A stretch of DNA of 25,813 nt from contig CATVTM010000024.1 in assembly GCA_958346935.1 (NCBI GenBank), positions 1 through 25,813 on the forward strand, written 5' to 3'. Made by a program: the position numbers and the translations under genes. The first letter of the stretch is position 1, and the number at the start of each line of letters is the position of its first letter. The DNA comes from an uncultured Collinsella sp. GTDB lineage: Bacteria; Actinomycetota; Coriobacteriia; Coriobacteriales; Coriobacteriaceae. Below are positions 12,811 through 22,234 of this stretch, piece after piece. Below the pieces are notes generated by a model, which was not told the origin of the DNA, ran no database searches, and saw only the letters and a program-made list of their open reading frames with translations.

Positions 12811-15800
12811 CTAGTCATCATCACTAGCGCCCAGCTGCTGCAACAGCATGAGTGCCGCGGCCACCGGGCCGGTGCCGTCGTTGGCGTCGAGGCCGCGACC
12901 CAGGCCGCTGCCCGCACCGGCGCCCGCCTTGTAGGGCACCGACAGTTTGCGGCTCTTGGGGAAGTTCACCGCGCCATAGCGGGTCTTAAGCTCAAAGGCC
13001 ACCTTCTTGGGCACGTCGACACCCAAAAACGTGATGCGACCACCGCTGAGCGTGACGCTCTCGAGCCCCAGGCGCTCGCCGCGAATACGAATGCGAGCGC
13101 GGTTGAACAAGTTGAGCCCCGCCAACGGAAGCTCACCGTGCGCGGCCTCGGTCTCCTCCTGCACCTCGTCGATACTCTCCAGGTCCTCAGCCGCAGCGAG
13201 CTTGCGGTACACGAGCACGCGCTGGTCCACCGCCGGCAGGTACTCCTCGGACAAGAAGTAGTCGGCCGGCAGGTTGATGCCCACGCTCGCCGCCTCCACG
13301 CCGGCATCGTCATCGCCGCGCGCCTCGGCCACGGCCTGTCCCAGCATCTGCGTAAACAGGTCAAAGCCCACACTCGACAGGTTACCGTGCTGCTCGGCAC
13401 CCATGAGCGAGCCGGCGCCGCGGATCTCCAGGTCGCGCATGGCAATGCGCATGCCGCTGCCCAGGTCCTGGAACTCGGAAAGTGCAGTCAGGCGCGCCGT
13501 TGCCTCCTCGGTGAGCGGCAGCTCGCCCGGGAACATAAAGTACGCGTATGCCTGCGTGGCCGAGCGGCCCACGCGGCCCTTGAGCTGGTAGAGCTGTGCC
13601 AGACCCAGACGCTGCGAGTCCTCGATGATCAGCGTGTTGGCCGTTGCGTTGTCGATGCCGCTCTCCACGATGGTCGTGGCGATAAGCACGTCGATCTTCT
13701 TGGTCGCGAACTCGATCATCACGTCCTCGACCTCGCGCGGGCTCATCTTGCCGTGTGCCACACCCACGCGCGCCTCGGGCGCGGCCTCGTGCACGCGCGC
13801 CACGGCATCGTCGATGGTCTTGACGCGGTTGGACACGTAATACACCTGACCGCCGCGGCCCACCTCCAGGCGAATCGCCGCACTCACCACGTCGGGGTCG
13901 TACTCTCCCACGTGCACGATCACGGGACGACGCCCGGTCGGCGGCGTGGTGATCAGACTCATGTCGCGCACGCCGCTCGTGGCCATCTGCATGGTTCGCG
14001 GAATAGGCGTTGCCGAGAGCGTGAGCACGTCGATTTGCTCGCGCAGGTTTTTGAGCTGCTCCTTGTGCTGCACACCAAAGCGCTGCTCTTCGTCGATGAT
14101 CACCATGCCCAGGTTCTTGGGGTTCACATCGGCAGAAAGCAAGCGGTGCGTGCCGATGAGCACATCAATCGTGCCCTCGGCAAACGCCTTGAGTGCGCGC
14201 TTTTGCTGCGCCGGCGTGCGGAAGCGGCTGAGTACCTCGACCTCCAAGCCAAACGGGGCAAAACGCTCAAAGAATGTCTCGTAGTGCTGTTGGGCCAGAA
14301 TGGTCGTGGGGCAGAGCACCATGACCTGGCGGCCGGAGTCCACGCACTTAAAGGCTGCGCGCAGGGCGACCTCGGTCTTGCCGAAACCCACGTCGCCGCA
14401 CAGCAGGCGGTCCATGGGCTTGGGCGCCTCCATATCTGCCTTGATGTCGGCGATGGCCTCCAGCTGGTCGCGTGTCTCGTCGTAGGGGAAGCTCTCCTCC
14501 ATCTCGATCTGCTCGGGCGTATCGGGCGGACAGGCGATACCGGCAATCGACGAGCGGCGCGTATACAGGTCGACCAGGTCAAACGCCAGCTTTTTGGCAT
14601 TCTTGCGCGCCTTGTTGGTGGCCCGCGTCCAGTCGGCGGTGTTGAGCCTGGTCAAGCGCGGTTTATCGCCGTCGGGACCAACGTAGCGCGTAATGCGGTC
14701 AACCTGCTCCAGCGGCACGTAGAGTTTGTCGCCATCAGCGTATTCCAGCAAAAAGTAGTCGCGTTCCTTGCCGCCCACTTCCTGGCGCGCGATCTCGCTA
14801 AAGAGCGCGATGCCATGGGTAGCGTGCACCACGTAGTCGCCCGGCTTAAACGGGAAGGTAACCTGCGTAATGTCAACCTTGCGGCGGCTGCGCGCGCGGT
14901 TGGCATCCATGCGGGCGTTGAGGTCGGCGATCGAGAACACGGCCAAATTGGCATCGGGCACCACCACGCCCTGTGGCAGGGCGGCGTCCACAAAGGTCAC
15001 GCGCCCGCGCGAGATGGTGGGCACGGCGGCGCCGGCGGCAGCCTGCGCGGCGCCCGCCTCGAGCGAGCGGGCGTTGAGCGCGTCGGCCTTACGCTCGCGA
15101 ATGGAAGCATGGGCCTCCTGGCGTGCGGCACGGTCGGCGGAATCCGCCGCTGCCACGCGCACGCGCTCGCCAATGACGCCGGCATTTTCGGGCGCCGCGG
15201 TCAGCGATTCCTCAAAGGTAATGCCCTCGTCGCCAAAGGTGAGCTCCATCGACTCGCGCGCACCGCGGTCGGGGATGGCAAACACACAGGCATAGCGCTT
15301 GCCCACGACCTCCTGGATGCGCGTCATAAAACGGTTGTCCGAGCCTGCGATGGCAGGCTGCTCAATCTTGAGCTCTGCCGTCACCGCACCGCCGGCACGG
15401 ATGAGGCTCACATAGTTCAGGCGTTGCTGGGAACCAAAGTCGAGTTGCTGGGCACGCACGTACAGGCCGTCCAGACGGTCGACCCCCGCCTCGCCGGCAC
15501 GTGCCTCGATATCCTCGTAGGCGCGCAGGCAATCGTCGAACAGCGAGCGCGGCTCGGACAGCACCACGAGCGCCTTGCCGCTCACGTGCGACAACGGGCT
15601 CACGGTCTGGCCGTACATCACCGGCAAAAAGCGGTCGAGCTCAGGCGTGACGATGCGCGCATCCACCATCTCGAGCAATGCGGCCAGTTTGCTGTCGTCC
15701 TGGCTGGCGCGATAAAGCGCAACATGCATGTTGTGGACGGCCTCGTCGGTAAGCGCCAGCTCGCGACAGGGGAAGATCTCGATAGAGTCCTCGTTGCCGA

Positions 15801-16443
15801 TGGTTTGCCCCGTAGAGCTCACCATGCGGCGGATGCGATCGATCTCGTCGCCGAAGAACTCAATGCGCACGGGAGCTTTTTCCTGCGCGGGGAACACCTC
15901 GACGGTGTCGCCGTGCACGCGGAACAGACCGGGCGCGTCGGCAGCGCCGGCATTGGTGTAGCCCATGCCCACCAGACGCTGCGGCACCTCGTCAAAGGGA
16001 ATCTCCTCGCCCACCGTAAAAGTAGTGGACTCCCAGTAGCGGCTCTCGACCGGCGGCACGCAGCGCAGCAGCGCGCGGGCCGAGGCGACCATGATGCAGT
16101 TATCGCCACGCACGATGCGCCCGAGCGCCTCGCAGCGCTGGGCCACCACGGCATCGTCGGGCGCCTGCTCGCGCCAGGGGTAGTCCTTGCGCTCGGGGAA
16201 GCGGCACACGTGCGCCAGGCCCACATAAGCTGCCAGGCTGTGCGCAGCGCGATCGGCCGCGTCCTCGCCGCTCACGATATAGACCGCGGGACGCGGACGA
16301 CGCGCAAACTGGGCGGCGGCCATAAGCGTGCGGCCCGACTGCGACACGGCAAGCGTCACGTCCTCGCCGGCATCGAGCCCAGCCTCGACGGTCTGCAGTG
16401 CCTCGGCAGTGTAGAGCTGGGCGGCTATACGGTGAATGAGCAT
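12811..16443 (-). CDS. mfd: Transcription-repair coupling factor Mfd
   Basis: At 1210 residues this is a full-length Mfd. The N-terminal UvrB-like module covers about 1-370. The RNA-polymerase-interacting CarD-like domain lies at about 530-600 (FKPGDYVVHATHGIALF). The RecG-like translocase has Walker A at 683-691 (GDVGFGKTE), DEEQ at 784-787, and the later GRVGRS helicase motif. The C-terminal TRCF domain ends the protein. Mfd removes RNA polymerase stalled at lesions and recruits UvrA. A variable Ala/Arg-rich segment (about 425-480) lies before the polymerase-binding domain. The start at 16443 follows GGAGGAACAGC. It is downstream of nth and upstream of the PAP2 gene. Confidence 0.98.
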   Translation of the reverse strand: MLIHRIAAQLYTAEALQTVEAGLDAGEDVTLAVSQSGRTLMAAAQFARRPRPAVYIVSGEDAADRAAHSLAAYVGLAHVCRFPERKDYPWREQAPDDAVVAQRCEALGRIVRGDNCIMVASARALLRCVPPVESRYWESTTFTVGEEIPFDEVPQRLVGMGYTNAGAADAPGLFRVHGDTVEVFPAQEKAPVRIEFFGDEIDRIRRMVSSTGQTIGNEDSIEIFPCRELALTDEAVHNMHVALYRASQDDSKLAALLEMVDARIVTPELDRFLPVMYGQTVSPLSHVSGKALVVLSEPRSLFDDCLRAYEDIEARAGEAGVDRLDGLYVRAQQLDFGSQQRLNYVSLIRAGGAVTAELKIEQPAIAGSDNRFMTRIQEVVGKRYACVFAIPDRGARESMELTFGDEGITFEESLTAAPENAGVIGERVRVAAADSADRAARQEAHASIRERKADALNARSLEAGAAQAAAGAAVPTISRGRVTFVDAALPQGVVVPDANLAVFSIADLNARMDANRARSRRKVDITQVTFPFKPGDYVVHATHGIALFSEIARQEVGGKERDYFLLEYADGDKLYVPLEQVDRITRYVGPDGDKPRLTRLNTADWTRATNKARKNAKKLAFDLVDLYTRRSSIAGIACPPDTPEQIEMEESFPYDETRDQLEAIADIKADMEAPKPMDRLLCGDVGFGKTEVALRAAFKCVDSGRQVMVLCPTTILAQQHYETFFERFAPFGLEVEVLSRFRTPAQQKRALKAFAEGTIDVLIGTHRLLSADVNPKNLGMVIIDEEQRFGVQHKEQLKNLREQIDVLTLSATPIPRTMQMATSGVRDMSLITTPPTGRRPVIVHVGEYDPDVVSAAIRLEVGRGGQVYYVSNRVKTIDDAVARVHEAAPEARVGVAHGKMSPREVEDVMIEFATKKIDVLIATTIVESGIDNATANTLIIEDSQRLGLAQLYQLKGRVGRSATQAYAYFMFPGELPLTEEATARLTALSEFQDLGSGMRIAMRDLEIRGAGSLMGAEQHGNLSSVGFDLFTQMLGQAVAEARGDDDAGVEAASVGINLPADYFLSEEYLPAVDQRVLVYRKLAAAEDLESIDEVQEETEAAHGELPLAGLNLFNRARIRIRGERLGLESVTLSGGRITFLGVDVPKKVAFELKTRYGAVNFPKSRKLSVPYKAGAGAGSGLGRGLDANDGTGPVAAALMLLQQLGASDDD

Positions 16444-16468
16444 GCTGTTCCTCCGGCATCGCAACGCC

Positions 16469-16497
16469 AAAAGCCCGCCGGGGCAAGCTCGGCGGGT
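16469..16497 (-). terminator. Terminator-like hairpin between nth and mfd
   Basis: CCCGCCG (16474-16480) pairs with CGGCGGG (16490-16496), with a short loop. The minus strand then reads CTTTTGG. It lies 26 bp upstream of the mfd start, so it ends the nth transcript or sits in the mfd leader. Confidence 0.6.
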
Positions 16498-16600
16498 ATG
16501 CGGCGGATTTCATTGCCTGTCATGGTAGCGCATGGAGAGGACTCCGGCTCAAGAGCAAACCCAGCCCCGCAAAAAACGCCAGACGAAGATGCGTTCCGCC

Positions 16601-17266
16601 CTACCCCGCTACGCGCACGCTGGGGCACAAATCTGCCAGCGGACACTCGTCACACTTGGGTTTGCGGGCGTCGCAGATCTCGCGACCGAAGGTGATCCAC
16701 TGATGGTTGACCGACTCCCAATACTCGTGCGGCAAAATCTTGAGCAGATCCTGCTCGGTCTTGAGCGGCTCCTTGGCATGTGTCTTGGGACTCAACATCA
16801 GGCGATGCGCAATGCGGTTGACGTGCGTGTCCACCGCAATGCCCTCCACGATGCCATACCCCACGTTGAGCACGATGTTCGCCGTCTTGCGTCCCACGCC
16901 CGGCAGCTTCACGAGTTCCTTCATGTCGGCCGGCACCTCGCCGCCATAGTCGGCGACGATCATCTGCGCGGCCTCCACGGCGTGCTTGGCCTTGCTCTTA
17001 TAAAAGCCGAGTGACTTGATGGTGTCTGCCACGTCAGCCACACTCGCCCCGGCCATGGCCTCGGGCGTGGGCCACTGGGCAAACAGCTTCGGCGTCACCT
17101 TGTTGACCTGCGCGTCGGTCGTTTGCGCCGAGAGCAACACCGCGATCAGCAGGCGGAAGGGATTCTCGTGGTCCAAAAAGCACTCGACCGGGCCATAGCG
17201 ACGGTTGAGGCGCTCACACACCTCAACGGCGCGCTCGCGTTTGGCGGCATTGGTCTCGCGTGGCAT
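16601..17266 (-). CDS. nth: Endonuclease III (DNA glycosylase/AP lyase)
   Basis: A 221-residue Nth. The helix-hairpin-helix LPGVGRKTANIVLN (about 121-134) includes the catalytic Lys127, and Asp146 lies in VDTHVNR. Four cysteines (198, 205, 208, 214) are spaced C-x6-C-x2-C-x5-C for the [4Fe-4S] cluster. The enzyme removes oxidised pyrimidines and nicks the abasic site. The start at 17266 has GAGGAG upstream; an upstream in-frame start lacks one. It lies 63 bases after the ABC transporter gene. Confidence 0.97.
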   Translation of the reverse strand: MPRETNAAKRERAVEVCERLNRRYGPVECFLDHENPFRLLIAVLLSAQTTDAQVNKVTPKLFAQWPTPEAMAGASVADVADTIKSLGFYKSKAKHAVEAAQMIVADYGGEVPADMKELVKLPGVGRKTANIVLNVGYGIVEGIAVDTHVNRIAHRLMLSPKTHAKEPLKTEQDLLKILPHEYWESVNHQWITFGREICDARKPKCDECPLADLCPSVRVAG

Positions 17267-17329
17267 AACGACTCCTCGGCTCAACGGCACAATAAACTTA
17301 TGGGCACAATTGTCCCACGTCCGAGACGC

Positions 17330-19132
17330 TTACGCCTCCAAGAATGCGCCGGTCTGACGGCTCCACAGGCTCGCGTACTCGCCACCCGCCTCGACGAGCT
17401 GCGTATGCGTGCCGTCCTCGACAATCTCGCCATCGGCCAGCACCACAATGCGGTCAAGCGCCGCCACGGTGGACAGGCGGTGCGCCACCACAATGGAGGT
17501 GCGGCCGCGCATCAGATTCTCGAGCGCCTCCTGCACCAACGCCTCGGACTCGCTGTCCAAGGCAGACGTCGCCTCGTCGAGCACCAGAATCGGCGCGTCG
17601 GTTAGGATGGCGCGGGCGATAGCCACGCGCTGACGCTGACCGCCTGAGAGCTTGACGCCGCGCTCGCCCACCATAGTGTCAAAGCCACGGGGCAAGCGGT
17701 CGATAAACTCGGTCGCATTAGCCAAGCGAGCCGCCTCGCGAATCTGCTCATCAGTGGCGTTGGGACGACCGTAGGCAATGTTTTCGCGAATGGAGCGGTG
17801 GAACAGCAGCGCCTCCTGCGGCACGTAGGCAACCTGACGGCGCAGGCTCTGCTGCGTGCAGCGCGAGACGTCCTGGCCGTCCACGAGCACGCGGCCGCCC
17901 TGTACATCGTCCAGGCGCAACAACAACTTGGTGAGCGTCGTCTTGCCCGAGCCCGATTTGCCCACCAGGCCCACGCGCTGGCCCGCCGCCACATGAAGTG
18001 TCAGGTCATCGAACACGCTCTCGCCCGCCGCAGCGTCACGGTACGCAAAGCTCAGCTGCTCAAAATCAATCGCGCCCTCGGTCACTTTGAGCTCGGGGGC
18101 GTCCGGGTCATCTGCCACCAAACGTGGCTCGTCCAGCACGCGCGTCATCTCGGCCGCATCGCCGAGCGCGCGGTTGATGCGCTGCATCATGGAGCTTACG
18201 TAGTTCAGGCGCATGGTGAGGTTATAGGTGTAGGTAAAGATCATGACGAGCGAGCCGGCCGAGATGCCAAACCACGCGTTGCCGCCCGCCACGAATACGC
18301 TCACCACGGCCATGGTGATGACGATAAGACCCGAGGTCGTAAAGTTGCGCTGCATCATGGCGTGCATCGAGACCGTCTCGGCATCGCGCGCGGCACGATC
18401 AGCGGCGTCGAACAGATCACGTTCAAAGTCCTCGCGCCCGCAGGTCTTGACGGCCAAGATGTTCGTGACCGCGTCGGAGAGCACGCCCGAGAGCTTGTTC
18501 TGCGCGGCGGACGTCGCGGCCGAAAGCGGCATGATGCGCTTGTACATAAGCCAGACAAACGCGATGTAGACGGCCATGATGCACACCAGGATCACGGTAA
18601 ACGTCGGCACCACCGGGGCGAGCGCCGCCACCGTGCAGATGACCGAGGTGATGGTGGGGATGAGCGAATACACCGTCACGTCGACCAGCCCCGTATAGCC
18701 GCTCATAAAACGGCTCGTCTGGCTCACGAGCGATCCGCCAAAGCGGCTGGTGTGAAATGTCATGGATTGATTGGAGAGCGTGTCGAAGCACAGGCGCGCC
18801 AGGTGATAGTTGCCCGCAATCTCGAGCTTGTAGACGGTGTAGTCCTGCAGCTTGGAGAGGATTTGGCCCACCAGGTTAACGAGTACGAGCGCCAGGATAT
18901 AGGGGCCGAAGACCTCAAACACCTGATCACCCGCCACGGGACCGGCTTGAACGCGGTCGACAATGAGGGCCATCACATAGGTATTGGCAAACGTCAGCAA
19001 AAAGATGTAGCCCGCCGACGAGAACACCGAGAGAAAGACAATCAGCGGCTGCGTGCGCGTGACACCCCAAAACCGCTGCAGCGTGCGGCGCACGGTGGAG
19101 CGTTTCAGCGGACTGGTGTTTCTCTGAGACAT
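17330..19132 (-). CDS. ABC exporter, fused membrane and ATPase domains (MsbA/MdlB type)
   Basis: A 600-residue half-transporter. Six hydrophobic helices cover about 28-310. The nucleotide-binding domain (about 352-590) has Walker A GKSGSGKTT (391-399), the Q-loop YVPQE, signature LSGGQ (495-499), Walker B ILVLDE (515-520) and H-loop His551. It would act as a homodimer, or as a heterodimer with a partner not in this window. The substrate is unknown; lipid, drug or peptide export are all possible. AAAGGAAGCCC precedes the ATG at 19132. It probably leads a transcript continuing into nth. Confidence 0.93.
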   Translation of the reverse strand: MSQRNTSPLKRSTVRRTLQRFWGVTRTQPLIVFLSVFSSAGYIFLLTFANTYVMALIVDRVQAGPVAGDQVFEVFGPYILALVLVNLVGQILSKLQDYTVYKLEIAGNYHLARLCFDTLSNQSMTFHTSRFGGSLVSQTSRFMSGYTGLVDVTVYSLIPTITSVICTVAALAPVVPTFTVILVCIMAVYIAFVWLMYKRIMPLSAATSAAQNKLSGVLSDAVTNILAVKTCGREDFERDLFDAADRAARDAETVSMHAMMQRNFTTSGLIVITMAVVSVFVAGGNAWFGISAGSLVMIFTYTYNLTMRLNYVSSMMQRINRALGDAAEMTRVLDEPRLVADDPDAPELKVTEGAIDFEQLSFAYRDAAAGESVFDDLTLHVAAGQRVGLVGKSGSGKTTLTKLLLRLDDVQGGRVLVDGQDVSRCTQQSLRRQVAYVPQEALLFHRSIRENIAYGRPNATDEQIREAARLANATEFIDRLPRGFDTMVGERGVKLSGGQRQRVAIARAILTDAPILVLDEATSALDSESEALVQEALENLMRGRTSIVVAHRLSTVAALDRIVVLADGEIVEDGTHTQLVEAGGEYASLWSRQTGAFLEA

Positions 19133-19210
19133 GGGCTTCCTTTCGCGTCTGATAGGGCGAAACGCCATTGTTGCACACTAAAGCGCACTTCAGGCAAGCG
19201 CGATGTGAAA

Positions 19211-19250
19211 GGCAGCGGGGTGCCCGCGTTTGCGCCGGTGCCCCGCTGCC
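19211..19250 (-). terminator. Hairpin terminator after rmuC
   Basis: A perfect 10 bp stem (GGCAGCGGGG with CCCCGCTGCC) encloses a 20-nt loop, nine bases after the rmuC stop. The minus strand continues TTTCACATC. It separates rmuC from the ABC transporter gene. Confidence 0.7.
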
Positions 19251-19259
19251 TTGTTGCAA

Positions 19260-20615
19260 TTAGTCCTCGTCTTCTTGGTCTGTGGAAAGGCCCGCGGGCG
19301 TGAGTCCCAAGATCTCATCGGCTTGGTCGGCGTCTTCCAGCGCGTCGATATCCTTGAGTTTGCGCTCCATGACGTTGGTGCGCGTGGTGATAATGCCCTC
19401 GACCGTTTTACCCGCGGTCTCGATCTGCTGCTGGGCGCGGCGCAGCGCCTTTTGATAGCGCGGCAGCTCGGCCTTGACGGCGGAGAGCACTCGCAGTACA
19501 TCGTCGGTGCGTTTTTGCAGCCTAAACGTCTGGTAGCTCATCTGCAGGCTGTTGAGAATGGCCGCCATGGTGCTGGGGCCGGCAACGTTGACGTGATAGT
19601 CGCGGCCCAGGGTCTCGATAAGCCCGGAGCGGCTGACGACCTCGGCGTACAGCCCTTCAAACGGCACGAACATGATGCCAAAGTTGGTCGTTGCCGGCAC
19701 ACTCAGGTACTTTTCGCAAATGTCCTTTGCCTCGCGCTTGACCATGGTGTCGAGCGTCTTGCGCGCAGCCGCCACGGTCTCCGCATCGCCCGACTCCTGC
19801 GCGTCGAGCAAGTGCTCGTACGCGTCGCCCGGGAATTTGGAGTCGATCGGCAGCAGCACGGGATCGCCCTCGTCCACCGGCAGCTTGACGGCAAACTCAA
19901 CGCGCTCCGAGGCGCCGGGCTTGGTGGCGACGTTTTCCAGATACTGGTCGGGCGTAAGGATGTCCGCCAGAATTGCACCCAGCTGCACCTCGCCCAAAAT
20001 GCCACGCGCCTTCACGTTGCCCAGCACGCGCTTAAGGTCGCCCACGCCGGTGGCGATGGACTGCATGTCGCCCAGGCCCTTGTACACGGCCTCGAGCTGG
20101 TCGCTCACCTGCTTAAACGATGCCGACAGTCGGTCGTTGAGCGTGCGGGAGAGCTTCTCGTCCACCGTCGCACGCATTTGATCGAGCTGCACGTTGTTGT
20201 CTTTGCGGATGGCGCCCAGCTGAGCATCGACCGTTTCGCGCACCTTGTCCAGGCGATGCTCGATACCCTCGCGGTTGGCACCGAGCTGTTGGGCCGTCTC
20301 GCGGCGCAGGTCATCCATCCGGTCACCAGCTTGCGAAAACTCACGTGCGATGGTCAGGTAACGTTGCTGCTCCACGGCCGCATCTGTCGTCTGCTGCTGC
20401 GCGATGGCATTGGCCGTGCGGCGAGTTTCGGCCAGCGCGACGTTCAGGGCATCGAGCGCGTTGTTGGCCTGCTCGAGTGCTGCCAGCGTTTCCGCGCTAC
20501 TGTCGCCACGCTCCCGCAACTCGGCACGCAGGCTCTTGAGCTGGAGGGCGCAAGCCACAGCAACCCCCACCGCCACCAAGGCGATCACAACAAGCACAAT
20601 ATCAATAGCAGACAT
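19260..20615 (-). CDS. rmuC: RmuC-family DNA recombination protein
   Basis: A 451-residue RmuC. An N-terminal transmembrane anchor (about 3-23) is followed by a long coiled-coil-rich region to about 190. The nuclease-like RmuC domain lies at about 200-400, with AVKLPVDEGDPVLLPIDSKF as its signature, and the tail is acidic. RmuC proteins limit inversions and recombination at short repeats in E. coli. This may matter in a genome rich in palindromes, though that link is inference. The start at 20615 is preferred, with GGCGGAG nearby. It lies 51 bases after the HTH gene. Confidence 0.93.
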   Translation of the reverse strand: MSAIDIVLVVIALVAVGVAVACALQLKSLRAELRERGDSSAETLAALEQANNALDALNVALAETRRTANAIAQQQTTDAAVEQQRYLTIAREFSQAGDRMDDLRRETAQQLGANREGIEHRLDKVRETVDAQLGAIRKDNNVQLDQMRATVDEKLSRTLNDRLSASFKQVSDQLEAVYKGLGDMQSIATGVGDLKRVLGNVKARGILGEVQLGAILADILTPDQYLENVATKPGASERVEFAVKLPVDEGDPVLLPIDSKFPGDAYEHLLDAQESGDAETVAAARKTLDTMVKREAKDICEKYLSVPATTNFGIMFVPFEGLYAEVVSRSGLIETLGRDYHVNVAGPSTMAAILNSLQMSYQTFRLQKRTDDVLRVLSAVKAELPRYQKALRRAQQQIETAGKTVEGIITTRTNVMERKLKDIDALEDADQADEILGLTPAGLSTDQEDED

Positions 20616-20666
20616 AAACTCCGCCCAACAAACCCAATCGAGCACCAATCAAAACCGCGATCAATC

Positions 20667-21230
20667 TTACCCCGCCACACACACCGGGCGCCCGGCCCCT
20701 TCTTGGGCGCCCCTCTCCTCCGCATATTCCATAATGCGGCGCGCCGTTTTCCTGCTCACCTTTGAGTCATCGCCGGCCAAGTATGCGTATACGTTTCCTT
20801 TATTCAGGCGCAGAGCACGGCAGAGGCCATAGCGCGTTACACCCGATTCCTCCAATGCTTCCAGCGTTTTCTTTCTCATCAGGGCGTTCACCCTTCTATC
20901 GGCCGCCGGCTTTTCCTTCACCGCTCTATACGCACGCCAAACGTTGGCATAACGATTAGGGAGCTCACTTTTGGCGCATAGAGACGCCATGCTACCCGCT
21001 TGGCCGTACAAGGATAAAACGTCTCGGTAATCCTGTTCCATCCACGAGCCCTCGGATAAGCCCAGAACGTATTCGGCTTTTCCTTGCGCCAAAGCGAGCA
21101 AAAACAGAGGCTCCGCCACGCGCGGCGCATCCGTCGTCGCCTGCTCAACCAATTTTCTAAAACTCAGCGACTGCTGTCCGGATAGCTCTCGGCAATAGCC
21201 TTTTAAGAATCCCTCAAAGGTCAGATTCAA
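20667..21230 (-). CDS. Uncharacterised protein with C-terminal helix-turn-helix
   Basis: I do not recognise this 187-residue protein. It is mostly alpha-helical. Near residues 130-175 the sequence VTRYGLCRALRLNKGNVYAY followed by SRKTARRIMEYAEE resembles a Cro/C1-type or similar DNA-binding helix-turn-helix. The N-terminal helical part (LLALAQGKAEYVLGL) may bind a partner. The start is taken as TTG at 21230 because GGAGGT lies just upstream; the ATG at 21248 has no ribosome-binding site, and that GGAGGT would lie inside its coding region. An AT-rich stretch (21240-21290) upstream is a likely promoter. The downstream neighbour is rmuC. Confidence 0.7.
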   Translation of the reverse strand: MNLTFEGFLKGYCRELSGQQSLSFRKLVEQATTDAPRVAEPLFLLALAQGKAEYVLGLSEGSWMEQDYRDVLSLYGQAGSMASLCAKSELPNRYANVWRAYRAVKEKPAADRRVNALMRKKTLEALEESGVTRYGLCRALRLNKGNVYAYLAGDDSKVSRKTARRIMEYAEERGAQEGAGRPVCVAG

Positions 21231-21366
21231 CCGAGCACCTCCGTTCATTTACTATTCTTATTCATCTTCAATAATACTATTCAGTCGCACGACAGGACCC
21301 ACAGGATGCAAGAATTCTGCTCGTGGCGATAATTCGTACACCCTGGAAGTCCTAATGTGAAAAACG

Positions 21367-21801
21367 CTAACTCTCCCAGCCGGCGCGGATGGTTGTTGCG
21401 ACATCGCCTAGGCGCTGGCCCAGGGCCGCTAGATGCTGGAGCACCTCATTGGGCGAGGCACCGTTGAGAATGCACGTGAGGGCATATGAGGCCAAGAAGA
21501 TTGCCGCAAGTCCTAGCGGAATGAGCACGATCATCGCCAATGTGCGCAGGCGCTGGCCCACGCGGCGACGACGCGCACGACGCTTGTCGAACGCGAGCTC
21601 CTGCGCATATGAATCTTGCTGTACGGAATAGGCCTCTGGTGCCGATTCGCACCCGGGCACGGCTGCAGGTACAGCAGCGGGCACGACGTTTTGCACGGGC
21701 GCCTGGTTGGCAACCCCTTGCATTTGCATCTCTATAAGCCGCCGCTGCTGCCGCAGCATGCGCTCGGCTTGTTGCTGTGGGGTCTCAAGAAACAGGTCCA
21801 T
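21367..21801 (-). CDS. Small Gln-rich single-pass membrane protein, function unknown
   Basis: A 144-residue protein. A Gln/Arg-rich helix (about 8-32) is followed by an Ala/Val/Pro-rich stretch (35-55) and a very basic segment (KRRARRRRVGQRLR). One strong transmembrane helix (TLAMIVLIPLGLAAIFLASY) and a short tail follow. The basic patch before the helix predicts an N-in, C-out topology. GGAGG five bases before the ATG at 21801 sets the start. The 250 bases upstream (21802-22054) hold no other gene and no clear promoter. Confidence 0.68.
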   Translation of the reverse strand: MDLFLETPQQQAERMLRQQRRLIEMQMQGVANQAPVQNVVPAAVPAAVPGCESAPEAYSVQQDSYAQELAFDKRRARRRRVGQRLRTLAMIVLIPLGLAAIFLASYALTCILNGASPNEVLQHLAALGQRLGDVATTIRAGWES

Positions 21802-22054
21802 GTTGGCCTCCAAAATCGGAGCGTTCGACGCTTACGACCAGCATCCCGCACCGCCATGACCGCGACAACGCAATCGCCGGCAATAGCCACAAAGTTTCTT
21901 TTGCTCAAAAGCTGTCGAAAAGCTCAACAACTCCCCTACCAGCACTTTCTCTGAGCTTTTTTCGCCAACAATCTTTTGGCCTTCCACCCTTACGCCAACT
22001 GACCAAAATCTAACCAATAGCTTGACGAAAATTGTGGAGACCGGGACCCCACAC

Positions 22055-22216
22055 AAAAAGTGCCGCCCCAAAGGGGCGGCACACAAACTTATTATCAGCT
22101 TTTCTGTAACGAGCATGCGACGACTCAACGCCGGGGCGCAGGGCGGGGAAACCTTTGCCTCGCGCGACCCTGCGAAGCCGTGAGCGAGAGGGGAAGGTTT
22201 CCCCGCCCTGCGCCCC
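22055..22216 (-). repeat. Structured 3' element, copy A: long hairpin, linker and terminator
   Basis: Read on the minus strand it begins with a perfect 23 bp stem (22194-22216 with 22133-22155). A 5 bp inner stem CTCGC/GCGAG and a 20-nt loop follow. A 50-nt linker contains ACAGAAAAGCTGATAA. An intrinsic terminator closes it (10 bp stem 22060-22069 with 22073-22082, then five T). It starts 18 bp after the stop of the membrane protein gene. Copy B at 22960-23125 has the same loop, linker and terminator but different stem arms. Confidence 0.8.
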
Positions 22217-22234
22217 GTGGTCGGTGAGAACAGA

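Noticed and set aside
10196..12814. Open frame of about 870 codons on the plus strand
   Set aside because: It runs opposite three recognisable genes (GNAT, aldolase, PAP2), has no family motif and is a codon-bias shadow.
12778..16695. Open frame of about 1300 codons on the plus strand opposite mfd
   Set aside because: It is antisense to a clear full-length Mfd, is rich in His, Gly, Arg and Ala, shows no domain, and is explained by the third-position GC bias of mfd.
17306..17322. Palindromic ACAATTGT stretch between nth and the ABC exporter gene
   Set aside because: It has no loop or T-run for a terminator and is too short to call an operator.
17798..20765. Two open frames of about 500 codons each on the plus strand
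   Set aside because: They lie opposite the ABC exporter and rmuC, which have full motif sets; no ribosome-binding site or domain supports the plus-strand frames.
22133..22216. Possible CRISPR or retron non-coding RNA at the long hairpins
   Set aside because: There are only two copies, each tied to a gene end. No spacers, cas genes or reverse transcriptase are in the window.
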